This document shows, piece by piece, positions 8,341 through 17,104 of a stretch of DNA of 53,600 nt (position 1 is the first letter of the stretch; every line of letters starts with the position of its first letter). This DNA is from Minwuia sp. Its GTDB lineage: Bacteria; Pseudomonadota; Alphaproteobacteria; Minwuiales; Minwuiaceae. The notes under the pieces were generated by a model, which searched no databases, was not told where the DNA came from, and saw nothing but the letters and a program-made list of their open reading frames with translations. The stretch spans positions 23,215 through 76,814 of the forward strand of contig JARGNO010000015.1 in NCBI GenBank assembly GCA_029213165.1, in the 5' to 3' direction. A program made the position numbers and the translations under genes.

Positions 8341-8946
8341 ATGGTGAAAGAGGTCGAGTTCTGGTTCGATTTCTCCTCCCCCTATGCCTATCTGGCGTCG
8401 GAGCGGGTCGAGGACATGGCCGCGAAGCATGGGCACCGCGTTGCATGGCGGCCCTTCCTGCTGGGGATCGCGTTCCGCGCGGAGGGTACCAAGCCCCTCA
8501 CCCACTATGATGCCAAGGGACGCTATTCCACGCATGACTTCGCCCGCTCGGCCCGTCTGTGGAACATTCCCTTCACAATGCCAGACCCCTTCCCCGCAGC
8601 GGCGCAGGACGCATCCCGGCTGTTCATCTGGCTGGACCGGCACCAGCCAGCACGTGCGGTGGCGTTCCTGCATGCCATCTATCGCGCCTATTTCGTGGAC
8701 AACCGCTTCATCGGCGACAAGGCGGTCGTGCTGCAGGTCGCAGGCGAACTCGGCATCGACACGGGTCAGGCCGCATTGGCAATCGCCGATCAGGGCATCA
8801 GGGACCGGCTGCGGGAACTGACGCAGGAAGCGGTGGGCGACAAGGGTGTCTTTGGTGCCCCGACCATGATTGTCGATGGGGAGCTCTTCTGGGGCGCTGA
8901 CCGCATCGACATGCTGGACCAGTGGATGACCCGCGGCGGCTGGTAA
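8341..8946 (+). CDS. 2-hydroxychromene-2-carboxylate isomerase-family (DsbA/GST-kappa fold)
   Basis: The 201-residue length is right for the HCCA isomerase/kappa-GST group. The N-terminus EFWFDFSSPYAYLAS has the conserved active-site SxxY, and the C-terminus has GVFGAPTMIVDGELFWGADRI, the cis-Pro (APT) loop and final helix of the DsbA-like thioredoxin fold. Canonical NahD isomerises 2-hydroxychromene-2-carboxylate with glutathione during naphthalene degradation. No other aromatic-ring pathway gene is adjacent, so the substrate is open. A GGAG lies 7 bases upstream of the ATG. It converges with the GFA gene; only 3 bp separate the stops. Confidence 0.88.
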   Translation: MVKEVEFWFDFSSPYAYLASERVEDMAAKHGHRVAWRPFLLGIAFRAEGTKPLTHYDAKGRYSTHDFARSARLWNIPFTMPDPFPAAAQDASRLFIWLDRHQPARAVAFLHAIYRAYFVDNRFIGDKAVVLQVAGELGIDTGQAALAIADQGIRDRLRELTQEAVGDKGVFGAPTMIVDGELFWGADRIDMLDQWMTRGGW

Positions 8947-8949
8947 GGC

Positions 8950-9444
8950 TCAGTCGCCTTTGGTCAACCCGAGACGCCCATGCCAGTCGGCGATTGATTC
9001 ATCGGGATATCCGCCATGCTGGCGATCCCCCGGATCAGGTCGGAACATGACCCAGTCCGGCCTGAAATCGGTCATGAGGTGGGTATGCTCCGGCGGAACC
9101 GGCAGCGGTGTATCGATCGCGCTGGCCAGCGGGTGGATCAGGTCCGGCCATCTGGAATCGAACAGCCACAGGTGGCTGCCGCAGGTTCCGCAGAATCGCC
9201 GCTCCGCATTGCTCCGCACAACGGCTCCATCCTCACCTTCAATGCGCGCGTGATAGCTGCGCAGGTACTCTTCCCCCTGGAGGATGTCGAGACTGTCAGC
9301 CTCCGCGCCGATATTGATCGCGGAACCGCCGCCGCCGCCGGTCTTTCGGCAGATGCCGCAGTAACAGACATTGAAGGGGTAGGGATGCGGGCAGCGAACC
9401 TGGAACCGAACTGCCTGACAATGGCATGAACCCTCAAGCAACAT
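8950..9444 (-). CDS. GFA family protein (glutathione-dependent formaldehyde-activating enzyme-like)
   Basis: The protein (164 residues) has the zinc-binding cysteine pattern of the GFA/CENP-V fold: GSCHCQAVRF near the N-terminus, CYCGICRKTGG, and FCGTCGSHLW. Family members are small zinc proteins; the founding enzyme condenses formaldehyde with glutathione, but most homologues have no proven role. I chose the ATG at 9444 because the domain begins right there and AGGGAG precedes it. The open frame extends further to 9690, but that extension overlaps the 3' end of the MucR gene and looks non-coding. Confidence 0.88.
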   Translation of the reverse strand: MLLEGSCHCQAVRFQVRCPHPYPFNVCYCGICRKTGGGGGSAINIGAEADSLDILQGEEYLRSYHARIEGEDGAVVRSNAERRFCGTCGSHLWLFDSRWPDLIHPLASAIDTPLPVPPEHTHLMTDFRPDWVMFRPDPGDRQHGGYPDESIADWHGRLGLTKGD

Positions 9445-9587
9445 GCTTCTGATCTCCCTGCGCCGGGTCCGGCGGCGGAGGCGCAGCCTGACCATGGGGG
9501 ATTCTAGACCGGTATTTCGGATGATGGAAACTTGCCGGTCGGAAACAGGTCCGTACAATCTTTGCGCGCAGTCTTCGCATTCGGAAT

Positions 9588-10007
9588 TCAGGCGTCCGGC
9601 TTCTTCCCCAGACCGCTCTTCCGGGCAAATTCGGAACGCTGCCGAGAATAGGCCGGGGCGACCATCGGGTAATCGGGCGGCAGCAGCCACTTTGCCCTGT
9701 ATTGCTCAGGTGTCATGCCATATGCCGCATGCAGATGCCGCCTGAGTGTCTTCAGCTTGCGCCCGTCCTCAAGACAGATCAGGTACTGGTCCTTGACCGA
9801 CTGTTCTATCGGCACGGCCGGTTGCTGAACCACCTGTCGTGACGGCGCTTCGCCGCCTTCGATCTCGGCAAGCACCGACTGGGTGTTGTTTATCAGGGAA
9901 ATGAGGCCATCAACTCCGATCTCGTTCTTCTCGACATAGGCAGTCACGATCTGAACGGTCATGTTCATGATACGCGCAAGTGACCCATATTCATTGTCAC
10001 TGCTCAC
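9588..10007 (-). CDS. MucR/Ros-family zinc-finger transcriptional regulator
   Basis: The product (139 residues) has the full MucR layout: an N-terminal oligomerisation helix region with MTVQIVTAYVEKN, a linker, then the compact zinc finger CLEDGRKLKTLRRHL with downstream His, and the basic tail segment TPEQYRAKWLLP ending at GLGKK. MucR/Ros proteins bind AT-rich DNA as oligomers and act as global, H-NS-like repressors in alphaproteobacteria, for example of exopolysaccharide and cell-cycle genes. The start is a GTG at 10007, preceded by GGGGGA at 6 bases. The upstream spacer is richer in A+T than its surroundings, as expected for an autoregulated mucR promoter. Confidence 0.95.
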   Translation of the reverse strand: MSSDNEYGSLARIMNMTVQIVTAYVEKNEIGVDGLISLINNTQSVLAEIEGGEAPSRQVVQQPAVPIEQSVKDQYLICLEDGRKLKTLRRHLHAAYGMTPEQYRAKWLLPPDYPMVAPAYSRQRSEFARKSGLGKKPDA

Positions 10008-10230
10008 CCAATTTCCCCCAGATCCCGTTCCGAAGCCTTGCCAGCGTTTCAGACAGTTGAATTAAGTTGTTGCTTTCAAACAATATGCTGATCGGGCGCA
10101 AGCAGAAATGCAACCCCAAAACAGCAGTACTGCAGACAACGCCATCAAGAGTGGAAATTGCCGTCCGCAAAAATGACTGAAGCGCACCGACCACGGCAAT
10201 GCAACGGGCGGGTGCATCCGCAGAACCGGG
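10008..10230. other. Gene-free spacer upstream of the MucR gene
   Basis: No open frame with coding character is seen. The half nearest the MucR gene (about 10040-10130) has many A/T runs and TA steps, which stands out in this GC-rich window. This is the kind of DNA MucR proteins bind, so it probably carries the MucR promoter and autoregulatory sites. I could not place exact -10 and -35 boxes. Confidence 0.4.
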
Positions 10231-10847
10231 TCAGAAAGTGGCCAGTTCACCAGCGATGTCGGCCACTGTGCGGATTTCGGCCAGCACCTGCATGGCCGAA
10301 AGGGAGGCAGTGTGCTGAACCTCTGTCGCCATCGAGCGGGCGTCTGTGGCGACGGTGACATGGTAGCCGATATCACAGCCGTGCCGTACCGTCGATTAGA
10401 CCGCATAGGCGGTCGACACACCGCAACAGATGATATCCCGGACTTCCAGAGCCAGCAGCACTTCCTGCAGGGTCGAATTGTGGAAACCACTGTTGCGGGT
10501 ATGGGACACGACGGCTTCACCGGCGACGGGTTCAAGCCATCGGGAAAGCCGACGCCCCAGGCACCTGCGCGCCAGGCCCCGAGATCGATCCATTCCCGTA
10601 TCAGTTGCGTCTTGGCCACCACGCCCAGAAAGTCAGATGGCACCGCAAGCCGGACATGCACGATCGGCACGGATGCGCTGCGTGCGGCGGCAAACAGGTG
10701 CCGGGCATTTGCCGATCACTGCCCACGCGTGGCGCTGTCGTCGGCGATACCGACCCTGATCTTTCCGTCGGGATGGCAATTCCCGTTCTGGTAATGCAGC
10801 GCAACAACCGCTGGCCGCCGCGCCTGCCGGCGGGACAGTCCGCTCAT
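10231..10847 (-). pseudogene. Isochorismatase-family cysteine hydrolase, disrupted
   Basis: Minus-strand translation gives a recognisable isochorismatase-superfamily protein broken three times. It starts at the ATG at 10847 with PAVVALHYQNGNCHPDG, where the usual catalytic Asp of a DxQN strand is already His, and meets a TGA at 10716-10718. The same frame resumes with ARHLFAAARSASVPIVHV and runs to about 10530, where the frame shifts to continue as GEAVVSHTRNSGFHNSTL and DIICCGVSTAYAV, including the CGVST region near the catalytic Cys. It then hits a TAA at 10396-10398 exactly where homologues have Glu, and reads on as STVRHGCDIGYHVTVATDA to a stop at 10231. It lies 8 bp behind the nitroreductase gene, so both probably once shared an operon. 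Confidence 0.85.
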
Positions 10848-10854
10848 GCCCTGA

Positions 10855-11538
10855 TCAACCATCAAATCCGACAAAGGTGGCAACTTCCGAAACCGGACGC
10901 CGGACCGACTTCACCGTATTTGCAGCGAATTCCTCATCCGGATATCCCATGGCGACGCAGGTCATGATCACCTGATCGTCGGGTATCTGCGCATGTTCAC
11001 GCACCACCGCCGACTGCATGATGCCCTGCCCGTTGATGACCGCACCCAGGCCGCGGGTCCAGGCGGCCAGCACCAGTCCGTAGGTCACCGCACCCAGATC
11101 GAAATGCGCGATCGTGGCGCCGGGGTCCAGATCCTTGTCGTAGGTCACGACAATCGAGACAGGGGCATCGAACTGGCGGAAGCCCCGCATCACCCAGTCC
11201 TGCCGCCGTTCCTTGTCATAGCGGTCAATCCCCATCGCCTCGAACAGTTGCACGGCGATGTCGATCTGGCGCTGGCGGTGCACGCCCTCATACTCCCCAT
11301 GTGTCGGGATCTCGCGTTGCGGCTTGATGCCGGCCAGCATCCGCTCGCTGTTGCCCTGCCGGATCCGGTCCAGCGGCTCCCCTGTGACGACATGCAGATG
11401 CCAGGGCTGGGTGTTCATGGAAGACGGCGCACCGGTCGCCAGTTCGATGATTTCCTCGATCAGCGCCTGCGGCACCGGATCGGCCTTGTAGCCACGGATA
11501 CTGCGGCGCGCGCGCACCAATTCGTCGAATTGCATCAT
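10855..11538 (-). CDS. Nitroreductase-family FMN oxidoreductase
   Basis: The product has 227 residues and the NADPH/FMN nitroreductase layout: RARRSIRGYKADPVP (FMN-phosphate-binding RRSIR), APSSMNTQPWHLHVV, then a central helical section, and HFDLGAVTYGLVLAAWTRGLGAVINGQGI and a C-terminal MGYPDEEF. The family reduces nitro groups, quinones or enones using FMN; substrate is unknown. Two in-frame ATGs are adjacent at 11538 and 11535. The gene is intact although the isochorismatase-family gene directly downstream is dead. Confidence 0.92.
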   Translation of the reverse strand: MMQFDELVRARRSIRGYKADPVPQALIEEIIELATGAPSSMNTQPWHLHVVTGEPLDRIRQGNSERMLAGIKPQREIPTHGEYEGVHRQRQIDIAVQLFEAMGIDRYDKERRQDWVMRGFRQFDAPVSIVVTYDKDLDPGATIAHFDLGAVTYGLVLAAWTRGLGAVINGQGIMQSAVVREHAQIPDDQVIMTCVAMGYPDEEFAANTVKSVRRPVSEVATFVGFDG

Positions 11539-11630
11539 CTACCCCAAGACATCTGACCAGGGGCGATGCCCCGACAAGCCAGGACGATACAACGCAACGC
11601 CGGGCGGGCAAAGTTCGCCGCCGCCAATGT

Positions 11631-11647
11631 CATGCCGGTATGGCATG
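11631..11647. promoter_or_regulatory. Inverted repeat CATGCC-N5-GGCATG in the divergent promoter region
   Basis: A perfect 6-bp inverted repeat with a 5-bp spacer lies between the nitroreductase and histidine kinase genes, followed directly by an A/T-rich stretch (tatacgcaacattaac) that could hold a promoter. A dimeric regulator site is plausible; no cognate regulator is identified. Confidence 0.3.
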
Positions 11648-11694
11648 TCCTATACGCAACATTAACAAAAACCGCCGAGAATGGATGGTCGAGC

Positions 11695-11709
11695 CGTGCC
11701 GAGGGCACG
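11695..11709. promoter_or_regulatory. Inverted repeat CGTGCC-GAG-GGCACG ahead of the histidine kinase gene
   Basis: A perfect 6-bp inverted repeat with a 3-base loop ends 20 bases before the kinase start. It could be a small hairpin in the leader RNA or an operator. No T-tract follows, so it is not a terminator. Confidence 0.25.
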
Positions 11710-11729
11710 CATTCAAACCAGGGACATGA

Positions 11730-13145
11730 TTGCCAGCGATGCAGCGGCCGGGAAACAGCGACATAGCTGCGCACAACTTCTGGACGGGTGAGTTCCGCGA
11801 CCGCGCCTGGGAAGAGCGGTTCAGGCAGGCCAGCATCACTGCCCAGCGCAGGCAGACCATCCTGCTCGGCGCAATCATCATGATCGCGTCCTGGCCAATC
11901 ATCATTTTCGACTATCTGGCCGCCACTTCACATCCGGATATCATCTGGGTCACGGCCACGCGTTCCCTGATCGCCATTTCTCCGGTTGTCTGGTTCATGC
12001 TGGTGCGCCTGAAAGCATCCTGTCGGACGATGGATCATTGCCTGTTCTGGTACGCCATCTACGTCGTCGCCGATCTGGTGTTGCTCACCCATTTGTTTCA
12101 TGCGGACATCACCGTGATCGCTGCCCGCGCCCCGCTGTATGTCATGATCGCCAACGTCATGTTGCCAATGGCGGCAAGACTGCGTGTCGTCCTGAACCTT
12201 GTTGGCATCACCTGCATCACCGGTGGTTTCTGGCTGCTGGCGAATGCGCCGGTCGAGACACTGGGCACCGTCAGTTCGATCCTGATGACTGCGCACCTGT
12301 TCGGGTTCGCAGCCGGAAGCTGGCTCGCGAGGCTGCGACGGGCCGAGTTCGCGCGGGCATCGGAACTGGAGGAGGCCAACACGGCGCTGCGCCTGTCGCA
12401 TCAGCAGATGGAAGAGGCCAATGCCGCCAAGAGCATCTTCCTCTCCAATGTCAGTCACGAACTCCGCACCCCCCTGAACGCGATCATCGGCTTCTCGGAG
12501 ATGCTGGACCACAAGGTATTCGGCCCCCTGGGTGATCGACGCTACGAAGGATATGCCCACGACATCAGCAAGAGCGGACGCCTGTTGCTTGACCTGATCA
12601 ATGACCTGCTTGACCTGAACAAGGTGGAGGCAGGCAAGTTCGACCTGGACCCTGAATGGGTCAATATCCGGGAATCAGCGAAGGACTGGATGACGATGAT
12701 CCGCATGGCGGAACGTCTCAAGGGGGCTGACAGGATCGTCGTGGCCGAATTGCCCGATGTGGATGCGCTGGTCGATATTCGGGCGCTGCAGCAGATCATC
12801 CTCAACCTTCTCACAAACGCGCTGAAATATGCGGGAGACAACGCCAGGATCACGCTCATTGCCGAGGTCGATGGTCAGGGCCGCCTGCATTTCGGTGTGG
12901 CCGACACGGGTGTGGGCATGCCTGCAACGACTGTCGCCCGTCTGCTGCGCCCCTTCGAGCAGGAAGATGCACGGATTTCGCGCAGGGCCGAAGGCTGGGG
13001 ACTGGGCCTGCCCCTCGCCAATGGCCTGGCGACAGCGATCGGCGGAGAACTGTCGATCGAGAGCACGCCGGGCAAGGGTACGCGGGCCGTCATTGTCCTG
13101 CCGGCAGCACTGTTACGTCAGCACGGAAAGGCCGACGCAGCCTGA
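11730..13145 (+). CDS. Membrane-bound sensor histidine kinase (HisKA-HATPase)
   Basis: The product has 471 residues. About six hydrophobic helices lie between residues 43 and 200 with short loops, so sensing probably occurs within the membrane. A short helical linker follows, then the H-box FLSNVSHELRTPLNAIIGFSEML with phospho-acceptor H243, the N-box LLTNALKYAGDN, the G1 box DTGVGMP and the G2 region WGLGLPLANGLA. There is no receiver domain and no adjacent response regulator, so it is an orphan kinase. The likely start is the TTG at 11730, five bases after GGGA; the ATG at 11739 is the alternative and would drop only three residues. Confidence 0.9.
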   Translation: MPAMQRPGNSDIAAHNFWTGEFRDRAWEERFRQASITAQRRQTILLGAIIMIASWPIIIFDYLAATSHPDIIWVTATRSLIAISPVVWFMLVRLKASCRTMDHCLFWYAIYVVADLVLLTHLFHADITVIAARAPLYVMIANVMLPMAARLRVVLNLVGITCITGGFWLLANAPVETLGTVSSILMTAHLFGFAAGSWLARLRRAEFARASELEEANTALRLSHQQMEEANAAKSIFLSNVSHELRTPLNAIIGFSEMLDHKVFGPLGDRRYEGYAHDISKSGRLLLDLINDLLDLNKVEAGKFDLDPEWVNIRESAKDWMTMIRMAERLKGADRIVVAELPDVDALVDIRALQQIILNLLTNALKYAGDNARITLIAEVDGQGRLHFGVADTGVGMPATTVARLLRPFEQEDARISRRAEGWGLGLPLANGLATAIGGELSIESTPGKGTRAVIVLPAALLRQHGKADAA

Positions 13146-13190
13146 TCCGGACAGGCCGATCCAGATTGCTCAGAGTCTGCAGAGAAGAAA

Positions 13191-13266
<76 letters not shown>

Positions 13267-13380
13267 ACCGGTCTTGTGGCGGGTCCGGCAATGCGCCCCG
13301 CGACGGAGGCGGAAACTAGGCAAAGCCGATGCGGATTGCAAGTGCTCAATACGCCCCGACAGCGACGGGCGAACGGACGG

Positions 13381-14829
13381 TCATTCAGCGGCGGCCGATA
13401 CACTTTCCGGGGACCGCGAGATGCCGCGCAGGGTCAGCCAGCCCAGGGCAAGAACCGGCACGAAACCCGCGAAGACCCAGAACCCGACCGCAGCGGTATC
13501 CACGGCGTCGATCCCGTCCGCGAAACCGGCCATGTTGGCAAACAGACCCGCAAGCGCGGCACCCAGGCCATAGCCGATCATCTGTGTCGTTGGCACGGCC
13601 GCGGAAGCCCGCTCACGATCCCCCTCCAGGGCTGACGCGATGATGCGGCGCAACACGAAGGCCCATGCCGCACCGAACCCGGCGCCCAGGCAGAAGGTCA
13701 GGGGCAGCAGGCTCCATATCGATCCCTGCGGCAGGGCCACCGCCATCCCCAGGACACCCACGGTCATCAGTGCCGCGCCGCAGCGGATGACCCGCATCTC
13801 ATGGCGCTCGGACAGGCCTGAAACCGCCAGCGCCGCAAGCGTCCATGCGACCGACTCGGAGGCCACGAGGTAGCCGCCGACCAGCGGCGAGACGCCGAAA
13901 CGCATCTGCGCCAGCAGCGGCCCGTAGAGCGTGAAGGAGATTGTTCCTGTCGCGAAGAACAGCACGAAGAGGATACCCCCGCCGACGGGTGTGCCGATCA
14001 AGATGGTATTGCGCGGAAACAGCCGGACAACGCCCTGACGGTCGATCCGGAAGAAAGCCACGAGCATAAGCAAGCCGACGAGGATCAGGCTGACCGAGGC
14101 AAGGCCCGATGCCAGTGTGCCTGCTGTCGCGATGGCGACAATGGCCAGCAACAGCAAGAGCAGGCGCAACCAGGGAACCGCCGGGGCCCCGGTGGATGCC
14201 GCGTTGTCCCGCCTTGGCTTGTCGCCGCGCAGCAACAGAAGGGCCAGCAACACCAGCAGGAAGGCCTGCACCGCGAAGGCCACGAAACCCATGCGCCAGA
14301 GACCGGCATTGGCGAAGACACCGCCGATCAATGGGCCACAGAAGGCGGATGCACCCCATATGGCAGAGATGAGTGCCATCACCACGGGCAGCAGCCGGTC
14401 CGGGAACATCCGGTCTGCCGCGACGAAGACGATGGCGACAAGCGCCCCGCCGCCCAGCCCCTGCGCCAGCCGACCGATCAGGATCACCGCCATGTCGGGG
14501 GCTGCCGCGCTTGCCAGGCAGCCAAGCGCGAACAGGCTGGCGGAACCGCACATGGCCAGCCGCAATCCGATCCGGACGGCCAGAAGGCCCGTGGCTGCAC
14601 CGGCCACGACAGAACCGATTTCGTAGAGCGCCAGCGTCCAGCCCAGCCAGGGGGCACCCCCGACCTCGATCACTGCACTCGGCATCAGGGTCGCGACCAT
14701 CAGCGCATCCGCTGCATGCAGCCAGACGCCCAGACAAAGCACGATGAACCGCGGCAGATGCCCGCCGCGCAGCAGCTCCTGCCAAGGGGCATGACCGATC
14801 GGGCGCGGTGCTTGTGTCGGAATGGTCAT
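13381..14829 (-). CDS. MFS transporter, drug:H+ antiporter type
   Basis: The protein has 482 residues with 12 to 14 predicted hydrophobic helices. It carries MFS marks: WTLALYEIGSVVAGAATGLLAVRIG in the first helices, a loop with LIGRLAQGLGGGALVAIVF, and FCGPLIGGVFANAGLWRMGF, which resembles the G-rich motif C of drug exporters. Substrate unknown. The frame is open as far as 15051, but I start at the ATG at 14829 because the upstream part overlaps the divergent hyuA start and has no transporter similarity. Its position opposite the hydantoinase genes makes export or uptake of a related compound possible. Confidence 0.88.
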   Translation of the reverse strand: MTIPTQAPRPIGHAPWQELLRGGHLPRFIVLCLGVWLHAADALMVATLMPSAVIEVGGAPWLGWTLALYEIGSVVAGAATGLLAVRIGLRLAMCGSASLFALGCLASAAAPDMAVILIGRLAQGLGGGALVAIVFVAADRMFPDRLLPVVMALISAIWGASAFCGPLIGGVFANAGLWRMGFVAFAVQAFLLVLLALLLLRGDKPRRDNAASTGAPAVPWLRLLLLLLAIVAIATAGTLASGLASVSLILVGLLMLVAFFRIDRQGVVRLFPRNTILIGTPVGGGILFVLFFATGTISFTLYGPLLAQMRFGVSPLVGGYLVASESVAWTLAALAVSGLSERHEMRVIRCGAALMTVGVLGMAVALPQGSIWSLLPLTFCLGAGFGAAWAFVLRRIIASALEGDRERASAAVPTTQMIGYGLGAALAGLFANMAGFADGIDAVDTAAVGFWVFAGFVPVLALGWLTLRGISRSPESVSAAAE

Positions 14830-14886
14830 GGCCTCGACAATCTGGGGCAGCGGTGGTGCGGCGACAAGCTGACCGAGCCACGAAGC

Positions 14887-14916
14887 CTGCATCGACAACG
14901 TGGTATCGCGATGCAG
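14887..14916. promoter_or_regulatory. Inverted repeat CTGCATCG-N14-CGATGCAG in the MFS/hyuA divergent region
   Basis: Two perfect 8-bp arms are separated by 14 bp. The site lies 57 bp upstream of the MFS start and 86 bp before the hyuA start, a position from which a dimeric regulator could control both genes. No regulator gene is adjacent. Confidence 0.35.
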
Positions 14917-15002
14917 CACGTATTGGCAATCATTGGTGCGCCTCAGTCGAAGCATGCCCGGCCAGCATGCCCGTAAGCTTTCACCCACAAGCACATGAAC
15001 GG

Positions 15003-17090
15003 ATGGAGAGCACCTTGGCCTATCGCATTTCCGTGGATACCGGGGGAACATTTACCGACGTGGTCGTGACCGACGCGCAGGGACACATGACCATCGGCAA
15101 GGCGCTGACGACGCGGGACCGGATTTCCGTCGGCATGAAGGAAGCCATCTCGGCAGCGGCAAGCGAACTCGGGATCACCTTCGCCGAACTGCTGGCACAG
15201 GCCGACCTGCTGATCTATGGCACCACGCGGGCAACCAATGCCATTGTCACCAAGACCGTGGCCAAGACCGCCTTTGTCACCACGGAGGGCTTTCCCGATA
15301 TCCTGCTGCTGAAGGAAGGCGGCAAGTTCAATCCTCATGACTTCACGGAGGAATATCCCGACCCCTACATCCCGCGCCGCCACACGTTCGAGATGTCGGA
15401 GCGTATCGGCGCACAGGGGCAGGTGACGACCCCACTGAACGAGACACAGGCCCGCGCCACGCTGGAAACCATCAGGGATCGCGGTTTCGAGGCGATTGCC
15501 GTCTGCCTGATCTGGTCCATCGCCAATCCGGAGCATGAGCTTGCCATCGGCGCGATGATCCAGGAGATCATGCCCGACGTGCCGTTCACCCTGTCGCATG
15601 AGCTGATCCCCATCGTGCGCGAATATCGCCGCGCCTCCGCCACCGCCATCGACGCCTCCCTGAAGCCGTTGATGCAGTCACATCTGCGCGGCCTGGAGCA
15701 GGACCTGCGCGAAGCCGGCTATGCAGGTGAGATCCTGGTCAGCACCACGGCGGGTGGCTGCAACCATGTCGAGGCACTGGTACAGAAGCCGATCTATACC
15801 ATCGGCTCCGGCCCCGCGATGGCACCCATTGCCGGTCTCACCTTCTCCCAGGCAGAGGCCATGGGCGACAATGTCATCATCTGCGATACCGGCGGCACGA
15901 CGTTCGATGTCGGGCTGGTGCGCGACGGTCGACTGACCTTCAGCCGCGATACCTGGCTGGGTGGTCTCTATACCGGAGACCTGCTGGGGGTTTCCTCGGT
16001 CGACATGCGCTCCATCGGTGCGGGTGGCGGGTCCATCGCCTGGGTCGACGAGGGCGGGTTGATGCGTGTCGGCCCGCAGTCGGCCGGCGCCGATCCGGGT
16101 CCCGCCTGCTACGGCAACGGTGGTGAGGATCCGACGGTGTCCGATGCCGCCGTGGTGCTTGGGTACTTCGATCCGGATTACTTCCTTGGCGGCCGCATGA
16201 CACTGGATGTGGAGGCCGCGCGCCGAGCCGTGAAACGGGTGGCAGACCAGGCGGGCTATACTGTCGAGGAAACCGCCTTCCGCATCATGGGACTGGCAAG
16301 TGACCTGATGATGCGCGCGATCAGCGACATCACCATCAACGAAGGCTTCAACCCCCGTGAGAGCACCATCGTCGCCGGCGGCGGCGCTGCAGGGGTCAAC
16401 ATCATGACCATTGCCAGCGAGCTTGGCTGCAACCGGGTGATCCTGCCCAAGGTTGCCTCCGCGCTTTCCGCATCGGGCATGCAGTTCGCCGATATTGTGG
16501 CGGAGGAGGCGACAAGCCTTGTCACCCTCTCCAACCGCTTCGACATGGCGGCGGTCAATGCGACGCTGGAGGAACTGGAGAACCGGCTTGAGGCGTTCCG
16601 GCGCACCTTGCCCGGCGGCGGGGACCGCTATCGGCTGGAACATGTCGCGGAGGCCAGGTATCTGGCGCAGGTCTGGGAACTGGACACCCCCATCGGCACC
16701 TCGCGGTTCGGGTCGCAACAGGATCTCGACAACTTCGTGGAGGCTTTCCATCAGGTTCATGAACGGGTCTTCGCGGTGCGCGACGAAGGCAGCCCGGTGG
16801 AGGTCGTGACCTGGAAGGTCCGGCTGGTGGTGCAGATTTCCGAGCCGCCGGTCATCGCCGGGGCCATCGACAGCACGACCGAGGCGGGAAAGCCGACCGT
16901 CAGTCGCCAGTGCTACTTCGGTGATGCGACCCCGGTGACCACCCCGATCTTCAAGGCATCGGACATCGAACCCGGCAACCGCATCAGCGGACCTGCGATC
17001 ATCGAGGAGCCGACGACCACGCTTGTCGTCTATCCCGGAATGTCGGCAACGGTCAGCGCCGCTGGCAATTATCGTCTCGACGTGGCCTGA
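15003..17090 (+). CDS. hyuA: Hydantoinase/oxoprolinase subunit A (ATP-dependent amidohydrolase)
   Basis: At 695 residues the length is normal for HyuA. Residues 9-22 read ISVDTGGTFTDVVV, the ATP-phosphate-binding start of the Hydant_A_N domain. YGTTRATNAIV and KFNPHDF follow, then the hydantoinase A domain with ICDTGGTTFDVGLV (second phosphate loop), GAGGGSIAWVD, GADPGPACYG and AGGGAAGVNI. HyuA and HyuB together hydrolyse five-membered cyclic amides such as N-methylhydantoin, hydantoins or 5-oxoproline with ATP. The start is the ATG at 15003; a TTG at 15015 is possible. hyuB follows after 14 bp. Because hyuB is frameshifted, the complex may not be functional. Confidence 0.93.
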   Translation: MESTLAYRISVDTGGTFTDVVVTDAQGHMTIGKALTTRDRISVGMKEAISAAASELGITFAELLAQADLLIYGTTRATNAIVTKTVAKTAFVTTEGFPDILLLKEGGKFNPHDFTEEYPDPYIPRRHTFEMSERIGAQGQVTTPLNETQARATLETIRDRGFEAIAVCLIWSIANPEHELAIGAMIQEIMPDVPFTLSHELIPIVREYRRASATAIDASLKPLMQSHLRGLEQDLREAGYAGEILVSTTAGGCNHVEALVQKPIYTIGSGPAMAPIAGLTFSQAEAMGDNVIICDTGGTTFDVGLVRDGRLTFSRDTWLGGLYTGDLLGVSSVDMRSIGAGGGSIAWVDEGGLMRVGPQSAGADPGPACYGNGGEDPTVSDAAVVLGYFDPDYFLGGRMTLDVEAARRAVKRVADQAGYTVEETAFRIMGLASDLMMRAISDITINEGFNPRESTIVAGGGAAGVNIMTIASELGCNRVILPKVASALSASGMQFADIVAEEATSLVTLSNRFDMAAVNATLEELENRLEAFRRTLPGGGDRYRLEHVAEARYLAQVWELDTPIGTSRFGSQQDLDNFVEAFHQVHERVFAVRDEGSPVEVVTWKVRLVVQISEPPVIAGAIDSTTEAGKPTVSRQCYFGDATPVTTPIFKASDIEPGNRISGPAIIEEPTTTLVVYPGMSATVSAAGNYRLDVA

Positions 17091-17104
17091 AAGGAGTCCC
17101 TCCC

